A DNA stretch of 64,000 nucleotides from Prevotella scopos JCM 17725 (GTDB lineage: Bacteria; Bacteroidota; Bacteroidia; Bacteroidales; Bacteroidaceae). The stretch spans positions 1,488,001 to 1,552,000 of the forward strand of contig NZ_CP072390.1 of NCBI RefSeq assembly GCF_018127785.1, read 5' to 3'. Below, one piece after another: positions 8,072 to 17,396 of this stretch. The notes under the pieces are model-generated. The model was not told where the DNA came from and searched no databases. It saw only the letters and a list, made by a program, of their open reading frames with translations. A program made the translations under genes and the position numbers. Position 1 is the stretch's first letter, and each line of letters starts with the position of its first letter.

Positions 8072-9771
8072 TCTGCTATGTATTTCTTTAATTGTATCTT
8101 CTTTTTCAATGTCGCACTATCATTTCCTGCCTTGAGCGCTTGCTGCCAAAAGTCAAGTGCCTTTCCTATATCACCTGTCTGAGCATAGATATCACCAACG
8201 TGTTCCTTAACAACATTGCTGAGTGTTGAGTCATTTCGAATTGCTTGTTCGATATATATTTTAGCCTCTTCGTAGCGCTTCTGCTGGAAAAGTATCCATG
8301 CGTATGTATCGAGAAAAGTACTGTTATTAGGCTCGGCCTTAATGGTCTTATAGCTCATCTCCTCTGCTTTAGCGAGGTTGTCATTTGCCTGACTGAGGTA
8401 ATAGGCATAGTTGTTCAATGCAAGCACATTATCTGGTTTCCACTGCAAACAACTGTCATAGGCTTGAAAAGCTTCTTTATTAAGTCCTTTCTCATGCAGG
8501 ATATCACCCATGATACCGTAGATGTCCGACACAATACTTGGGTCACTGTCTGGCTTTATCTGCCCTACTCCCTTTCGGTAAGTCTCCAATGCGGCGTTGT
8601 TGTCGTGCTTATGGAACTGAGCCATCCCTTGGAAGTAATAGAATAATATCTCATCTGGGTTGTACTCAATGGCAGGACGGCAGATAGCAATTACCTTATC
8701 GTAGTCGTGTGTGTCCCAAATATTCTGTATAAGGGCTATCCTTGCACTCGAATTATCAGGTTCTATCTCTATTGCCCGTTCGTAGACTCGAGTGATGTCA
8801 GGCTTTGGCAACTTGAGAAAAGACATGTATGCAGCTTTAAGCATATAGATGTCAGCATTCTCTTGGGGCACAGCTAAGGCCTCAGAGAAGAGTCTCAACA
8901 CCTCAGTACTGTCTGGATTATTATCCTTCTGACTGCTTGCAATAACCTGACGGAGCAACTCTAACTTCAAAGTCTGCGCCGTCTTCGGAGATTGCAACAG
9001 CTCCCGTAGGATCGTCTTTACGCTTGCCTTGTCACCAATATTATTATAGTAATCCATCATGGAGACCTTGGCAAGCGAGTTGTCAGGGTCTTCCTTCAGT
9101 ACTTCACGATACTTTTGAAGTGCCTCTTTCTTCTTTCCATTCTGCAAAAGCCAGTTACCGAACATCACACGATAGTTGAGATTAAGCGGATTACCATCAA
9201 CAAGTGACTTCAACTCATCATACTCCTTGCGCTTTTCACCCATCTGTTCGTAGATTTGCATCTTACTAAGTGCAATCTGCTCGTTGGTACCCTCTAATGT
9301 CTCCATGCGTTCCAAGCATTTAATCATCATCTTGTACTCATTCTGCGAACCATAGAGTTGATAGAGAATTTGCAGTACATCCGAACGTGTCTTATTGAAC
9401 TCGTAAAGACGTTCAAAGGCTTTTATAGCATTTGGATAGTCTTTTTGCGTCACATAAAGCTTTCCTAACTTCTCCTGATAAACGGAGTTCTCGGGGTCAA
9501 GACTTGCCGCCTTCTCAAAGTATTCACGTGCCAGCTTATCATTCTTCATACTGACATAATAAGCTGCAAGCTGATGATAAACCTCTGCAGCCTGTGGATT
9601 AAGGTCATGTGCATGGCGCAAAAGGTCATAAGCAGCCGTAAGGTTGCCCATATCCTGCTGTCGTAAAGCCTCAAGGAAGAAGTAATTATAGTTTTGAAGG
9701 CTATCCTTTCGGTCAGCATGTATCGCCAATGAGCCACCCAGCAAAACAAGCGCAAAGAGGGTACGGCGCAT
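8068..9771 (-). CDS. Tetratricopeptide-repeat protein, exported
   Basis: I chose the ATG at 9771 because it begins a signal peptide (MRRTLFALVLLGGSLAIHA); a further in-frame start lies 11 codons upstream without such a signal. The mature protein (about 548 residues) is built almost entirely of 34-residue TPR helices from about residue 20 to the end, for example AAYDLLRHAHDLNPQAAEVYHQLA and YPNAIKAFERLYEFNKTRSDV shortened here to AAYDLLRHA and YPNAIKAFERLY. TPR superhelices act as protein-binding scaffolds. Co-transcription with an EnvC-like activator and a DUF4292 lipoprotein suggests an envelope assembly complex; this is inferred from context. Confidence 0.88.
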   Translation of the reverse strand: MRRTLFALVLLGGSLAIHADRKDSLQNYNYFFLEALRQQDMGNLTAAYDLLRHAHDLNPQAAEVYHQLAAYYVSMKNDKLAREYFEKAASLDPENSVYQEKLGKLYVTQKDYPNAIKAFERLYEFNKTRSDVLQILYQLYGSQNEYKMMIKCLERMETLEGTNEQIALSKMQIYEQMGEKRKEYDELKSLVDGNPLNLNYRVMFGNWLLQNGKKKEALQKYREVLKEDPDNSLAKVSMMDYYNNIGDKASVKTILRELLQSPKTAQTLKLELLRQVIASSQKDNNPDSTEVLRLFSEALAVPQENADIYMLKAAYMSFLKLPKPDITRVYERAIEIEPDNSSARIALIQNIWDTHDYDKVIAICRPAIEYNPDEILFYYFQGMAQFHKHDNNAALETYRKGVGQIKPDSDPSIVSDIYGIMGDILHEKGLNKEAFQAYDSCLQWKPDNVLALNNYAYYLSQANDNLAKAEEMSYKTIKAEPNNSTFLDTYAWILFQQKRYEEAKIYIEQAIRNDSTLSNVVKEHVGDIYAQTGDIGKALDFWQQALKAGNDSATLKKKIQLKKYIAE

Positions 9772-9825
9772 CGTTATAACTTTAAAAATATCGTTATTAA
9801 ACATCTATTATTTCTTTCTTTTTCT

Positions 9826-10263
9826 TTACTTCACACCCGTATGACCGTATCCACCTTCCCCACGTTCGGTCTCGTCGAGTACTTCTACCTCAACAAACTC
9901 TGCCTTTTCGTGGCGTGCAATGACCATCTGTGCAATACGTTCGCCATCGTTGATTGTGAAAGATTCGTCTGAGAAGTTGATAAGCAGTACCATGATTTCG
10001 CCACGATAGTCGGCATCAATCGTGCCAGGAGAGTTGAGAACAGTCAGTCCATGCTTCAAAGCAAGACCGCTACGAGGGCGCACCTGTGCTTCAAAACCTA
10101 CTGGAAGTGCGATATAAAGCCCCGTAGGGATGAGTCTTCTTTCCATTGGTCGCAGTACAATTGGTGCATTGATATTAGCGCGAAGGTCCATCCCCGCACT
10201 CTGAGAAGTAGCATAAACAGGAAGCTGCTGATGCCCTTTATTGATTACTTTTATCTGTGTCAT
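9826..10263 (-). CDS. dut: dUTP diphosphatase
   Basis: A trimeric dUTPase that hydrolyses dUTP to dUMP and pyrophosphate, keeping uracil out of DNA and feeding dTMP synthesis. All five motifs are visible: [34 protein letters not shown] and the C-terminal [11 protein letters not shown] start the gene at 10263 ([10 protein letters not shown]) because the -7 element TAATTTTG lies at 10281-10288; a longer frame from 10293 would start upstream of it. It leads the operon with the TPR, DUF4292 and EnvC-like genes and is divergent from dgt, another nucleotide-pool enzyme. Confidence 0.96.
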   Translation of the reverse strand: MTQIKVINKGHQQLPVYATSQSAGMDLRANINAPIVLRPMERRLIPTGLYIALPVGFEAQVRPRSGLALKHGLTVLNSPGTIDADYRGEIMVLLINFSDESFTINDGERIAQMVIARHEKAEFVEVEVLDETERGEGGYGHTGVK

Positions 10264-10280
10264 TGCCATATAATAAGGTA

Positions 10281-10288
10281 CAAAATTA
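10281..10288 (-). promoter_or_regulatory. -7 element of the dut operon
   Basis: The plus strand CAAAATTA reads TAATTTTG on the minus strand (consensus TAnnTTTG). It would place transcription start only about ten bases before the ATG at 10263, which argues for the short version of dut. Confidence 0.55.
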
Positions 10289-10330
10289 AGCATTTAAAGC
10301 CACATTCATACATTTTATGAGGTAAAAAAC

Positions 10331-10359
10331 TTGTTTTTAGCCAATTTTAATTACTTTTG
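10331..10359 (+). promoter_or_regulatory. Promoter of dgt
   Basis: TTG at 10331-10333 and TACTTTTG at 10352-10359 form a -33/-7 pair with 18 bases between them, the usual Bacteroidetes spacing. The leader to the ATG at 10446 is about 80 bases. It contains a 14-base direct repeat built on CAACACCCAAC (10403-10433), a low-complexity tract of a type often seen between Prevotella genes. Confidence 0.6.
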
Positions 10360-10445
10360 TGTGTAGCTAAGCAACCCCTATTATATCAAAAACAGAATTC
10401 ATCAACACCCAACACTCAACACCCAACGCCCAATAAACATTATCA

Positions 10446-11783
10446 ATGAACTGGCAACAACTCATATCCAATAAGCGTCTCGGACAGGAAGAACGACACG
10501 CCCTTCGACACGATGACCGCTCTGAATTCAAACGTGACAGCGACCGATTGATTTATTCTGCGCCGTTCCGTCGATTACAAAACAAGACACAGGTTTTCCC
10601 TCTTCCTGGTAGCGTCTTTGTACACAACCGCCTGACTCACTCCTTGGAAGTAGCTTCCTTAGGTAAGTCCTTAGGTGATGATGTGGCAAGAAGACTCATC
10701 GAGAGACATTCAGAATTGCGTGGCACGCTCTTTGAAGAGATCGGAACCATCGTGCAGACTGCGTGTTATGCCCATGATATGGGTAACCCTCCCTTTGGTC
10801 ATAGCGGTGAGAAAGCCATCCAAGCCTTCTTCACAGAAGGGTCAGGGACCTGCTTAAAGGATAAGGTTAGTCCTCATTTCTGGGAAGACATCACCCATTT
10901 TGAAGGTAATGCAAATGCCTTCCGATTGTTGACTCATCGTTTCTTAGGCCGTAGAGAGGGTGGTTTCGTGATGACATATAGCACGCTGGCGAGTATCGTA
11001 AAGTACCCTTTTAGCTCTACCTATGCGGGCAAACATGGGAAATTCGGTTTCTTTGCTACAGAAGAAGAGACTTATAAAAAAATTGCTGACGAGTTAGGTA
11101 TCTTGAAAAAGGATAGTTCGGAGACAGGTATCCGTTATGTTCGGCATCCGCTGGTATATCTTATGGAAGCTGCAGACGATATCTGTTACGAGATAATGGA
11201 TATCGAAGACTCACACAAGCTCAAGCTTTTATCCTTTGAAGAGACGGCTGATTTGCTCCTTGGCTTCTTCGATGAAGAAACAAGAAAGAGTATCCGAAAG
11301 CGTATAGAGGAGGAAGGCGTGACCGACAAGAACGAACAAGTGGTTTATTTCCGTGCCTGTGCTGTTGGACTATTGGAAGCAGAATGCGTCAATGTCTTTG
11401 TTGAACACGAGGACGAGATACTCAACGGAACTTTTGAAGGGTCGCTCATCAAGCATATTTCCGAGCTTCCTAGAAAGGCTTACAAACACTGTGCAGAGGT
11501 TTCCGTAGATAGGATTTATCGTAGCAAAACGGTTCTCGACGTCGAGTTATCAGGCTATAAGATTATGGAGACCTTGATGGAAGCACTCATCGGTGCTGCT
11601 GTTGAACCCGAACATTTCCACAGCCAGCAACTCATCCGACGCTTCTCAAGTCAGTATGACATCCAGAGTCCGTGCCTTGAAACACGTATCATGGCTGTCT
11701 TGGACTTCATCAGCGGAATGACTGATATCTATGCACTCGACATCTATCAGAAGATAAATGGTATTAGTTTACCACTGATATAG
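10446..11783 (+). CDS. dgt: Deoxyguanosinetriphosphate triphosphohydrolase-like protein (HD domain)
   Basis: A 445-residue HD-superfamily dNTPase. It cleaves dGTP (or dNTPs more broadly) to the deoxynucleoside and triphosphate. Metal ligands are visible as THSLEV (His65) and YAHDMGNPPFGHSGE (His110-Asp111), followed by the family-specific region NPPFGHSGE. The N-terminal LRHDDRSEFKRDSDRLIYSAPFRRLQ block is characteristic (shortened here to DSDRLIYSAPFRRLQNKTQV). Length fits the 440-residue subgroup. It is divergent from dut, so both nucleotide-pool genes share one control region. A GC-rich REP-like hairpin begins four bases after the stop. Confidence 0.93.
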   Translation: MNWQQLISNKRLGQEERHALRHDDRSEFKRDSDRLIYSAPFRRLQNKTQVFPLPGSVFVHNRLTHSLEVASLGKSLGDDVARRLIERHSELRGTLFEEIGTIVQTACYAHDMGNPPFGHSGEKAIQAFFTEGSGTCLKDKVSPHFWEDITHFEGNANAFRLLTHRFLGRREGGFVMTYSTLASIVKYPFSSTYAGKHGKFGFFATEEETYKKIADELGILKKDSSETGIRYVRHPLVYLMEAADDICYEIMDIEDSHKLKLLSFEETADLLLGFFDEETRKSIRKRIEEEGVTDKNEQVVYFRACAVGLLEAECVNVFVEHEDEILNGTFEGSLIKHISELPRKAYKHCAEVSVDRIYRSKTVLDVELSGYKIMETLMEALIGAAVEPEHFHSQQLIRRFSSQYDIQSPCLETRIMAVLDFISGMTDIYALDIYQKINGISLPLI

Positions 11784-11787
11784 GGAA

Positions 11788-11820
11788 GCCTCCCCCGCCC
11801 CCTCCGAAAGGAGGGGAGTG
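11788..11820 (+). repeat. REP-like GC-rich hairpin, copy R1 (diverged)
   Basis: The sequence forms CCCCTCC-GAAA-GGAGGGG (stem 11799-11805 with 11810-11816, GAAA loop) preceded by a C-rich arm. It starts four bases after the dgt stop and has the same orientation relative to the gene as R2, R4 and R5. There is no long T run after it, so it is not a standard terminator. The rest of the gap to 12052 is AT-rich and then C/T-rich, with a CACTCCTTCAAC direct repeat 45 bases apart (11981 and 12026). Confidence 0.75.
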
Positions 11821-12052
11821 CAAAAAAGAGAGGGAGATTACGAGTATTCAACTATGCGATAGCATTCTCTCTACTTTAAAGAAGGCTTAAGAATATTCAC
11901 TTCGAGGAGACTTTGAATGGCTTTTAATAAAGAAAATGAGGATAAAGAAAACCCAAAAGACATTCGTCTTAACTCCATTTCACTCCTTCAACGCCTTTAA
12001 CTCCTAAGTTTCCTTCCCTCCCTTTCACTCCTTCAACTTCCAAATAGAAACA

Positions 12053-13048
12053 ATGGAAAATCAATATAAAAAGACCTTTCCTGACCTCATGGTAGGAAAG
12101 AAAATTATTTATGTTCACGGCTTCATGTCAGCCGGTTCAAGTCATACGGTACAGATTCTGAGGGACTATATGCCTGAAGCAACTGTCATTGCACCCGACC
12201 TCCCCATACATCCAGAGGAAGCGATGGAGTTATTACGCAACCTCGTTGAAACTGAAAAGCCCGACCTCATCATTGGCACATCAATGGGAGGTATGTACAC
12301 CGAGATGCTTTATGGTGTTGACCGCATCTGCGTGAATCCTGCTTTTCAAATGGGAGCAACCATCAGCGAGACGAATATGATGGGTAAACAGGTATTCCAA
12401 AATCCACGACAAGATGGCGTACAAGAGGTTATCGTGACCAAAGCATTGGTAAAGGAATACAAAGAGATAACTGAAAAATGCTTCTCACAAGTGACAGAGG
12501 AAGAGCAGCAACACGTCTTCGGGCTCTTTGGTGATGCTGATCCCGTTGTCCATACCTTCGACCTTTTCAATGAACATTATCCTCAAGCGATTCGTTTTCA
12601 TGGTGAACACCGACTCATAGAGAAGGCTATTTACCACTACCTAATGCCCGTCATCCGATGGATTGACGACCGTCAGGAAGTTCGCGAACGTCGTACGGTA
12701 CTCATTGACCAGAACACCCTCGCTGATGGATATGGTAAACCGAAATCAAGTTTGAATAAAGCTTACGAGTTCTTACTTGATAACTATAATGTATTCTTCG
12801 TGTGCCCTGCACCTACCAACACCCCATCAGCCTTGACCGAACAGCAGGCATGGATTGAGGATGCTTTCAGCGCACCAGCGTGGAACCATACCATCTTTAC
12901 CAACCAACCTCAACTTCTCTATGGCGACTACTTCATCAGTAGTACTGAACACGATGACTTCCTCGGGACAAGCCTACTTTTCGGTAGCGAAGAGTTCAAG
13001 ACTTGGGAGGAAATTATCACTTTCTTTGAACGCTTGGGAGGACAGTAA
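12053..13048 (+). CDS. YqiA/YcfP-type alpha/beta hydrolase fused to a degenerate HAD (5'-nucleotidase-like) domain
   Basis: A 331-residue two-domain protein. Residues 18-205 are an alpha/beta hydrolase of the YqiA/UPF0227 type: IIYVHGFMSAG (oxyanion loop), GTSMGGMY (nucleophile Ser) and late Asp/His around GDADPVV and HGEHRL. Residues 220-331 resemble the NT5C deoxyribonucleotidase branch of the HAD fold, but motif I reads LIDQNTLADGYG with Asn where the second catalytic Asp is expected, and the GDYFISSTEHDDF loop lacks the usual paired Asp. The second domain is therefore probably not a phosphatase. An esterase activity for domain one is likely; substrate unknown. No promoter stands out; it follows dgt after 269 bases. 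Confidence 0.75.
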   Translation: MENQYKKTFPDLMVGKKIIYVHGFMSAGSSHTVQILRDYMPEATVIAPDLPIHPEEAMELLRNLVETEKPDLIIGTSMGGMYTEMLYGVDRICVNPAFQMGATISETNMMGKQVFQNPRQDGVQEVIVTKALVKEYKEITEKCFSQVTEEEQQHVFGLFGDADPVVHTFDLFNEHYPQAIRFHGEHRLIEKAIYHYLMPVIRWIDDRQEVRERRTVLIDQNTLADGYGKPKSSLNKAYEFLLDNYNVFFVCPAPTNTPSALTEQQAWIEDAFSAPAWNHTIFTNQPQLLYGDYFISSTEHDDFLGTSLLFGSEEFKTWEEIITFFERLGGQ

Positions 13049-13073
13049 GCGAGCGAAAAGACTCACTTCTGTG

Positions 13074-13161
13074 AATTATTTTCATGAAAAGAAATATTTT
13101 TCATCGTGAAAAGAAATATTTATTTTCATGAAAAGAAATTCTTCTTTTCATGAAAATAATT
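13074..13161. repeat. 22-bp phased palindrome array, CATG family, copy 1 (4 units)
   Basis: Four consecutive 22-base units begin at 13074, 13096, 13118 and 13140. Each has a central CATG (CGTG in unit two) within TTTTCATGAAAA, and the centres are at 13083, 13105, 13127 and 13149, exactly 22 apart. The whole element is also an inverted repeat: the outer 21 bases (13073-13093 and 13142-13162) are perfectly complementary. It lies between the hydrolase and the nuclease-helicase gene. A second copy is at 22222-22309. Confidence 0.9.
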
Positions 13162-13314
13162 CGCAACAATAGGCTTTTTACAATAAAGAACGCTCACAAC
13201 CAACTGATAACAAAGCAATAACACCCACTCAAAACATAACCCAACGAATTAGTTCCCACACATAGTATAAAAACAATTCTTCTTTATTAAGAGGACTGGG
13301 GAAACATTATCATA

Positions 13315-16300
13315 ATGGCACACGAACTATTCTCACGTATCGCTGACATCCTTTCGGCACCTTCTGAAGCGCAGGCTCTTATCATGCACGAGACACTCGT
13401 CATCGCTTGTCACGAAGGATTGAAAAACACCCGACATGGTTTCGGCAACCTTTCTTCACAAGTTGAATCGCTCTGCAGACAGTATAACATAGCCCCACAA
13501 GATATTGTAGCAATACAGAAAATGCGCCGACACAGCAACTCGAACGCCCCCATCCTTCCCGAAGATGTGGCTTACGACTGCCGTGCCTTGGCTATTTTCG
13601 TTTCTGCTGTTGTACAAGAAGCTATCCCCTCTTTCCTCGTCGGCAAGATTCCTGCACACGGACGCATCACAGAGAACATTCAGATTGCGAATTATCGTTA
13701 CATCCGATGTATCGTAAGAGAGTGGAACGATAGTATCATTCAAGTAGTCGTGACCAATCAAGATAGTAGCGAAGAGCTCCTAACGGTCGATTATATGGAC
13801 ACGCCAGAGTATGTTGACTTTAGCTATCTGCGGACGTTGTTACGCGAAGGGATGCAGTTGAATCTTCTTGATTGTACGGTCACCCGAAAGAAAGTCGTAC
13901 CACGTCTTATCGTTGTAGAACCTGATTACCTGATTGACATCTCCACCATTGCCAATTGTTTTGAAAGTTACGGACACCATCCGTTGCTTTTCATCGTCAA
14001 CCGACTTAGCCCTCGCACCACTAACAAGCATTTTGTGTTAGGTAACTTCGCTGGTTCTGCCCTCGATGACATCATCAATCATTCAACAGGATACGACATC
14101 AAAGAGACCTTTCGTTCTAACTTCAGAGAGAAGGCATTAGACTTTGCCACCTGTCCCGACTTTGATGCGGTAGCCTTCAAACTGGAGGCTGAGCGACAAG
14201 TGGAGAATATGAAGGAGATCGTTGACGACATCTTCCGCACCTTCGATCGTGAGAAAGCTATCCTTGAGCCGTCTTTCGTATGCGAACGATTGGGGATACA
14301 GGGTCGTGTAGATTTGATGACAACCGACTTAAAACTACTTGTTGAACAGAAGTCGGGCAAGAATATCTTTATTGAACGCAAATTCAAGAATGCACATGGT
14401 TCCATCCACATGGAAAAGCATTACGTGCAGTTACTACTCTACTATGGTATTCTGCAATATAACTTCCAGCTGAGTCCGAAGAATGCGCACATCCAACTCA
14501 TGTATTCCAAGTATCCTCTACCTGACGGATTGCTCGAAGTGGAACCGCTGCAAACACTGATTCGTGAGGCCATCCGCTTCCGTAATCAAGCCGTAGCAAC
14601 AGAGTTTTGGATGGCAGAAAATGGATTTCAAAGAGTGTTACCATTGCTTACACCACAGACACTGAACACTGAGAAGCAGCATGATAACTTCTACAACACC
14701 TACCTCTTACCACCACTCACATCGACATTATTACCTCTTCACCAGCTCAACGACCTTGAACGAGCTTATTTCACACGGATGATGACCTTTGTCATAAAAG
14801 AGCAACTCGTTGGGAAAGTGGGCGCACAAGAGGGCGTGGGCAATAGTAGTTCTGACCTCTGGAATATGCCCTTGCCTGAGAAGAAGGAAACAGGAAACAT
14901 CTATACAGGACTGACAATCACGGAGAAAGAGCGTAGCAACTCTTTCAATGGCTACGACACGATAACGCTATCCGTACCTCAGCAGGGCGAAGATTTCCTC
15001 CCTAACTTTCGCCGTGGCGACATGATTTATCTCTATGCATACAAGAAGAACGAGATGCCTGACGTAAGAAAGAGTATTCTTTTCAAAGGATCATTGCAAG
15101 AAATACATAGCGACAGCATTGTGGTACACCTCAATGACGGACAGCAAAACCCTGACCTTATCAGTGGTGATTACTTCGCTATTGAGCACGCTGGCAGTGA
15201 TATCGGTGGAACATCAGCCATCCGTAGCCTCTATACCTTCATCACTTCAAATGAAGAACGCCGTCAGTTGCTCTTGGGACAGCGTACACCACGCACCGAT
15301 AAGACTCTCACCTTATCTCGCAGCTACCATCCCGATTATGATGAAATCATCTTGAAAGCAAAGCAGGCACAGGATTATTTCCTTCTTATCGGTCCTCCTG
15401 GAACTGGCAAAACCTCACAAGCCCTGCAATTCCTTGTGCGTGAACAGTTGGCAGAAAAGTCCAAAGCTCAAAGTTCAAAGTCCAAAGCTCAAAGTTCAAT
15501 CCTTCTCTTGGCTTATACGAATCGTGCTGTTGACGAAATTTGTAATATGCTAACAGAGAACGAACTGGATTATATCCGCATTGGCAATGAGTTCAGTTGT
15601 GACCCGAAATATAGTGAGCATTTATTGAAGGAAGTGATAGATGACAACGCAACCCTCAACAGCATAAAGTCAACCTTAGCAGATACTCGAATTGTTGTAG
15701 CCACAACCTCAACAATGAACAGCAATGCTGCACTCTTTAATATCAAGCATTTCGACCTCGCCATCATTGATGAAGCAAGTCAAATATTAGAACCAAATAT
15801 CATTGGATTACTTTCTACCCGACATGCAGAAAGGCGTGCAATAGAGCGCTTTGTATTGATAGGCGATCATAAGCAATTACCTGCAGTTGTGCAACAGAGT
15901 GATACAGAAGTGGTTGTTGAAGATGAAACGCTAAGAAACATTCATCTTTACTCTTGCGCAAACTCTCTCTTTGAGCGCCTTATCCTCACCGAGAGGGCTG
16001 CTGGACGTACGGATTTTATTGGTACGCTACACAAACAAGGAAGAATGCACCCAGCCATAGCCGACTTTGCCAACCGCAAGTTCTACGCAAAGGAGCAATT
16101 AGAATGTGTACCATTAGCACATCAGACTGAACAAGCATTAGCATATAACGAAGCAAGCGAAGATGCGACAGACGACCTTTTGAAGGCACATCGTATGATT
16201 TTCATTCCTTCAAAGCCATGTCGACAACTGAATATTTCAGAGAAGGTTAACACAGAGGAAGCACGTATCATCACTGACCTGCTAAGGCGTTTACACCGAC

Positions 16301-16695
16301 AACTCGGCAACGATTTTGCCCCACAGAAGTCTGTTGGCGTCATCGTTCCTTACCGTAATCAGATTGCTATGATACGAAAGGAGATTGAGAAGCTTGGAAT
16401 TCCCGAATTAGAGGAAATCAGCATCGATACGGTTGAGCGCTATCAGGGTAGCCAACGTGACATCATTCTCTACTCTTTCACCATCCAAAGCCGCTATCAA
16501 CTCGACTTCCTCACCGCCAACACTTTCTACGAAGATGGTCAACCCATCGACCGTAAACTGAATGTTGCCATCACAAGAGCTCGCAAACAGTTGATTCTTA
16601 CAGGTAATGAGCCAACATTAAGACAAAATCAAATCTTCGCAGAACTCATTGATTATATCAAAGAGAAGGGTGGATATTATGCAGAAAAGGCATAA
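13315..16695 (+). CDS. Dna2-like PD-(D/E)XK nuclease and SF1 (Upf1-type) helicase
   Basis: A 1126-residue protein. Around residues 300-390 there is a Cas4/Dna2-type nuclease: GRVDLM (Asp about 330), LLVEQKSG (ExK about 342) and HYVQLLLYYGIL (Q/Y motif). From about 670 there is a superfamily 1B helicase. It has Walker A GPPGTGKTSQ (692-701), Walker B AIIDEASQ (about 817), VLIGDHKQLPAVVQ (motif III), GRMHPAIADFA (IV), VERYQGSQRDI (V) and NVAITRARKQL (VI). This architecture processes DNA flaps or ends during replication and repair. A 21-base tandem duplication (15458-15499) adds an in-frame KSKAQSS repeat between Walker A and motif Ia. No anti-phage partner genes lie beside it, so housekeeping repair is the safer reading. 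Confidence 0.88.
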   Translation: MAHELFSRIADILSAPSEAQALIMHETLVIACHEGLKNTRHGFGNLSSQVESLCRQYNIAPQDIVAIQKMRRHSNSNAPILPEDVAYDCRALAIFVSAVVQEAIPSFLVGKIPAHGRITENIQIANYRYIRCIVREWNDSIIQVVVTNQDSSEELLTVDYMDTPEYVDFSYLRTLLREGMQLNLLDCTVTRKKVVPRLIVVEPDYLIDISTIANCFESYGHHPLLFIVNRLSPRTTNKHFVLGNFAGSALDDIINHSTGYDIKETFRSNFREKALDFATCPDFDAVAFKLEAERQVENMKEIVDDIFRTFDREKAILEPSFVCERLGIQGRVDLMTTDLKLLVEQKSGKNIFIERKFKNAHGSIHMEKHYVQLLLYYGILQYNFQLSPKNAHIQLMYSKYPLPDGLLEVEPLQTLIREAIRFRNQAVATEFWMAENGFQRVLPLLTPQTLNTEKQHDNFYNTYLLPPLTSTLLPLHQLNDLERAYFTRMMTFVIKEQLVGKVGAQEGVGNSSSDLWNMPLPEKKETGNIYTGLTITEKERSNSFNGYDTITLSVPQQGEDFLPNFRRGDMIYLYAYKKNEMPDVRKSILFKGSLQEIHSDSIVVHLNDGQQNPDLISGDYFAIEHAGSDIGGTSAIRSLYTFITSNEERRQLLLGQRTPRTDKTLTLSRSYHPDYDEIILKAKQAQDYFLLIGPPGTGKTSQALQFLVREQLAEKSKAQSSKSKAQSSILLLAYTNRAVDEICNMLTENELDYIRIGNEFSCDPKYSEHLLKEVIDDNATLNSIKSTLADTRIVVATTSTMNSNAALFNIKHFDLAIIDEASQILEPNIIGLLSTRHAERRAIERFVLIGDHKQLPAVVQQSDTEVVVEDETLRNIHLYSCANSLFERLILTERAAGRTDFIGTLHKQGRMHPAIADFANRKFYAKEQLECVPLAHQTEQALAYNEASEDATDDLLKAHRMIFIPSKPCRQLNISEKVNTEEARIITDLLRRLHRQLGNDFAPQKSVGVIVPYRNQIAMIRKEIEKLGIPELEEISIDTVERYQGSQRDIILYSFTIQSRYQLDFLTANTFYEDGQPIDRKLNVAITRARKQLILTGNEPTLRQNQIFAELIDYIKEKGGYYAEKA

Positions 16696-16784
16696 TCTGA
16701 ACAAGAGGGAATTTACAAACAAGACACACGTTTTCATCTTTTCTCCCTTATCATCTCCTTAACGCGCAGTAGGAAAAGCAAAAA

Positions 16785-16850
16785 ATAAAAGGAGATTGTA
16801 CCAGAAATATCATTGGTAGAACCTGATACTCTGGCACAATCTCCTTTTAT
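16785..16850. terminator. Bidirectional terminator between the nuclease-helicase and the lipoprotein gene
   Basis: Arms 16785-16805 and 16830-16850 are complementary over 21 bases with one mismatch (core AAAAGGAGATTGT / ACAATCTCCTTTT) around a 24-base loop. The A run on the left and T run on the right serve the two convergent transcripts. Confidence 0.8.
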
Positions 16851-16878
16851 AATTTCTTTTGAAAAAACTAATGAGACT

Positions 16879-17367
16879 TTAATACAAGCCCTGCCTATGT
16901 GCCCAATCAATCGCACCTTGATGCGTTGTCATCTTTACGTTCTTATAGTTTCCCTCTATTGTACGAGTTGCTGTACCTTCTTTCCAAATATATTTATAAC
17001 GGAGTTCTATCTCATTTGCACCCGTCTTGAGAAGATAAACATAACTTCCCTTCTGGAAGAAATGGTCATCATACCTATACAAACCACCAACGACAGAACC
17101 ACCAGCTACCCAATCACCGCCCTTTGTTAAGTCAACAATCTTTCCTGCCTGGCTCTTAGGAATAGAGAAACCAACAAATTTACCTGAGATACCCAATGGA
17201 TAGTTGACACCGATTTCACCTCCAAAATCACTGTAAAGAACAGGACTTATCCCATTGTTTACATCATTGTCATCATCACTACCGCAAGCACTAAGGCTAA
17301 AACACATTACCAATGCAAAAACACTGGCTACAAGGGCATAAGTCCACTTCTGAATACTTTTACGCAT
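16879..17367 (-). CDS. Lipoprotein of unknown function
   Basis: A 162-residue protein with a type II signal peptide (lipobox LSAC-G, Cys28) followed by an acidic GSDDDNDVNNG linker, common in surface-exposed Bacteroidetes lipoproteins. The mature part (about 45-160) is a small beta-rich domain with many Gly and aromatic residues; no family is recognised. It has its own perfect -7 element 30 bases upstream and its own terminator, so it is a single-gene unit. It could be an outer-membrane surface protein; that rests on the acidic residues after the lipidated Cys (inference). Confidence 0.75.
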   Translation of the reverse strand: MRKSIQKWTYALVASVFALVMCFSLSACGSDDDNDVNNGISPVLYSDFGGEIGVNYPLGISGKFVGFSIPKSQAGKIVDLTKGGDWVAGGSVVGGLYRYDDHFFQKGSYVYLLKTGANEIELRYKYIWKEGTATRTIEGNYKNVKMTTHQGAIDWAHRQGLY

Positions 17368-17396
17368 ATGATCTATTTTTTATAGTTAATCTAATC

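Noticed and set aside
13315..16695. Anti-phage defence role for the nuclease-helicase
   Set aside because: The domain set fits Dna2-type repair proteins and no defence partner genes lie beside it.
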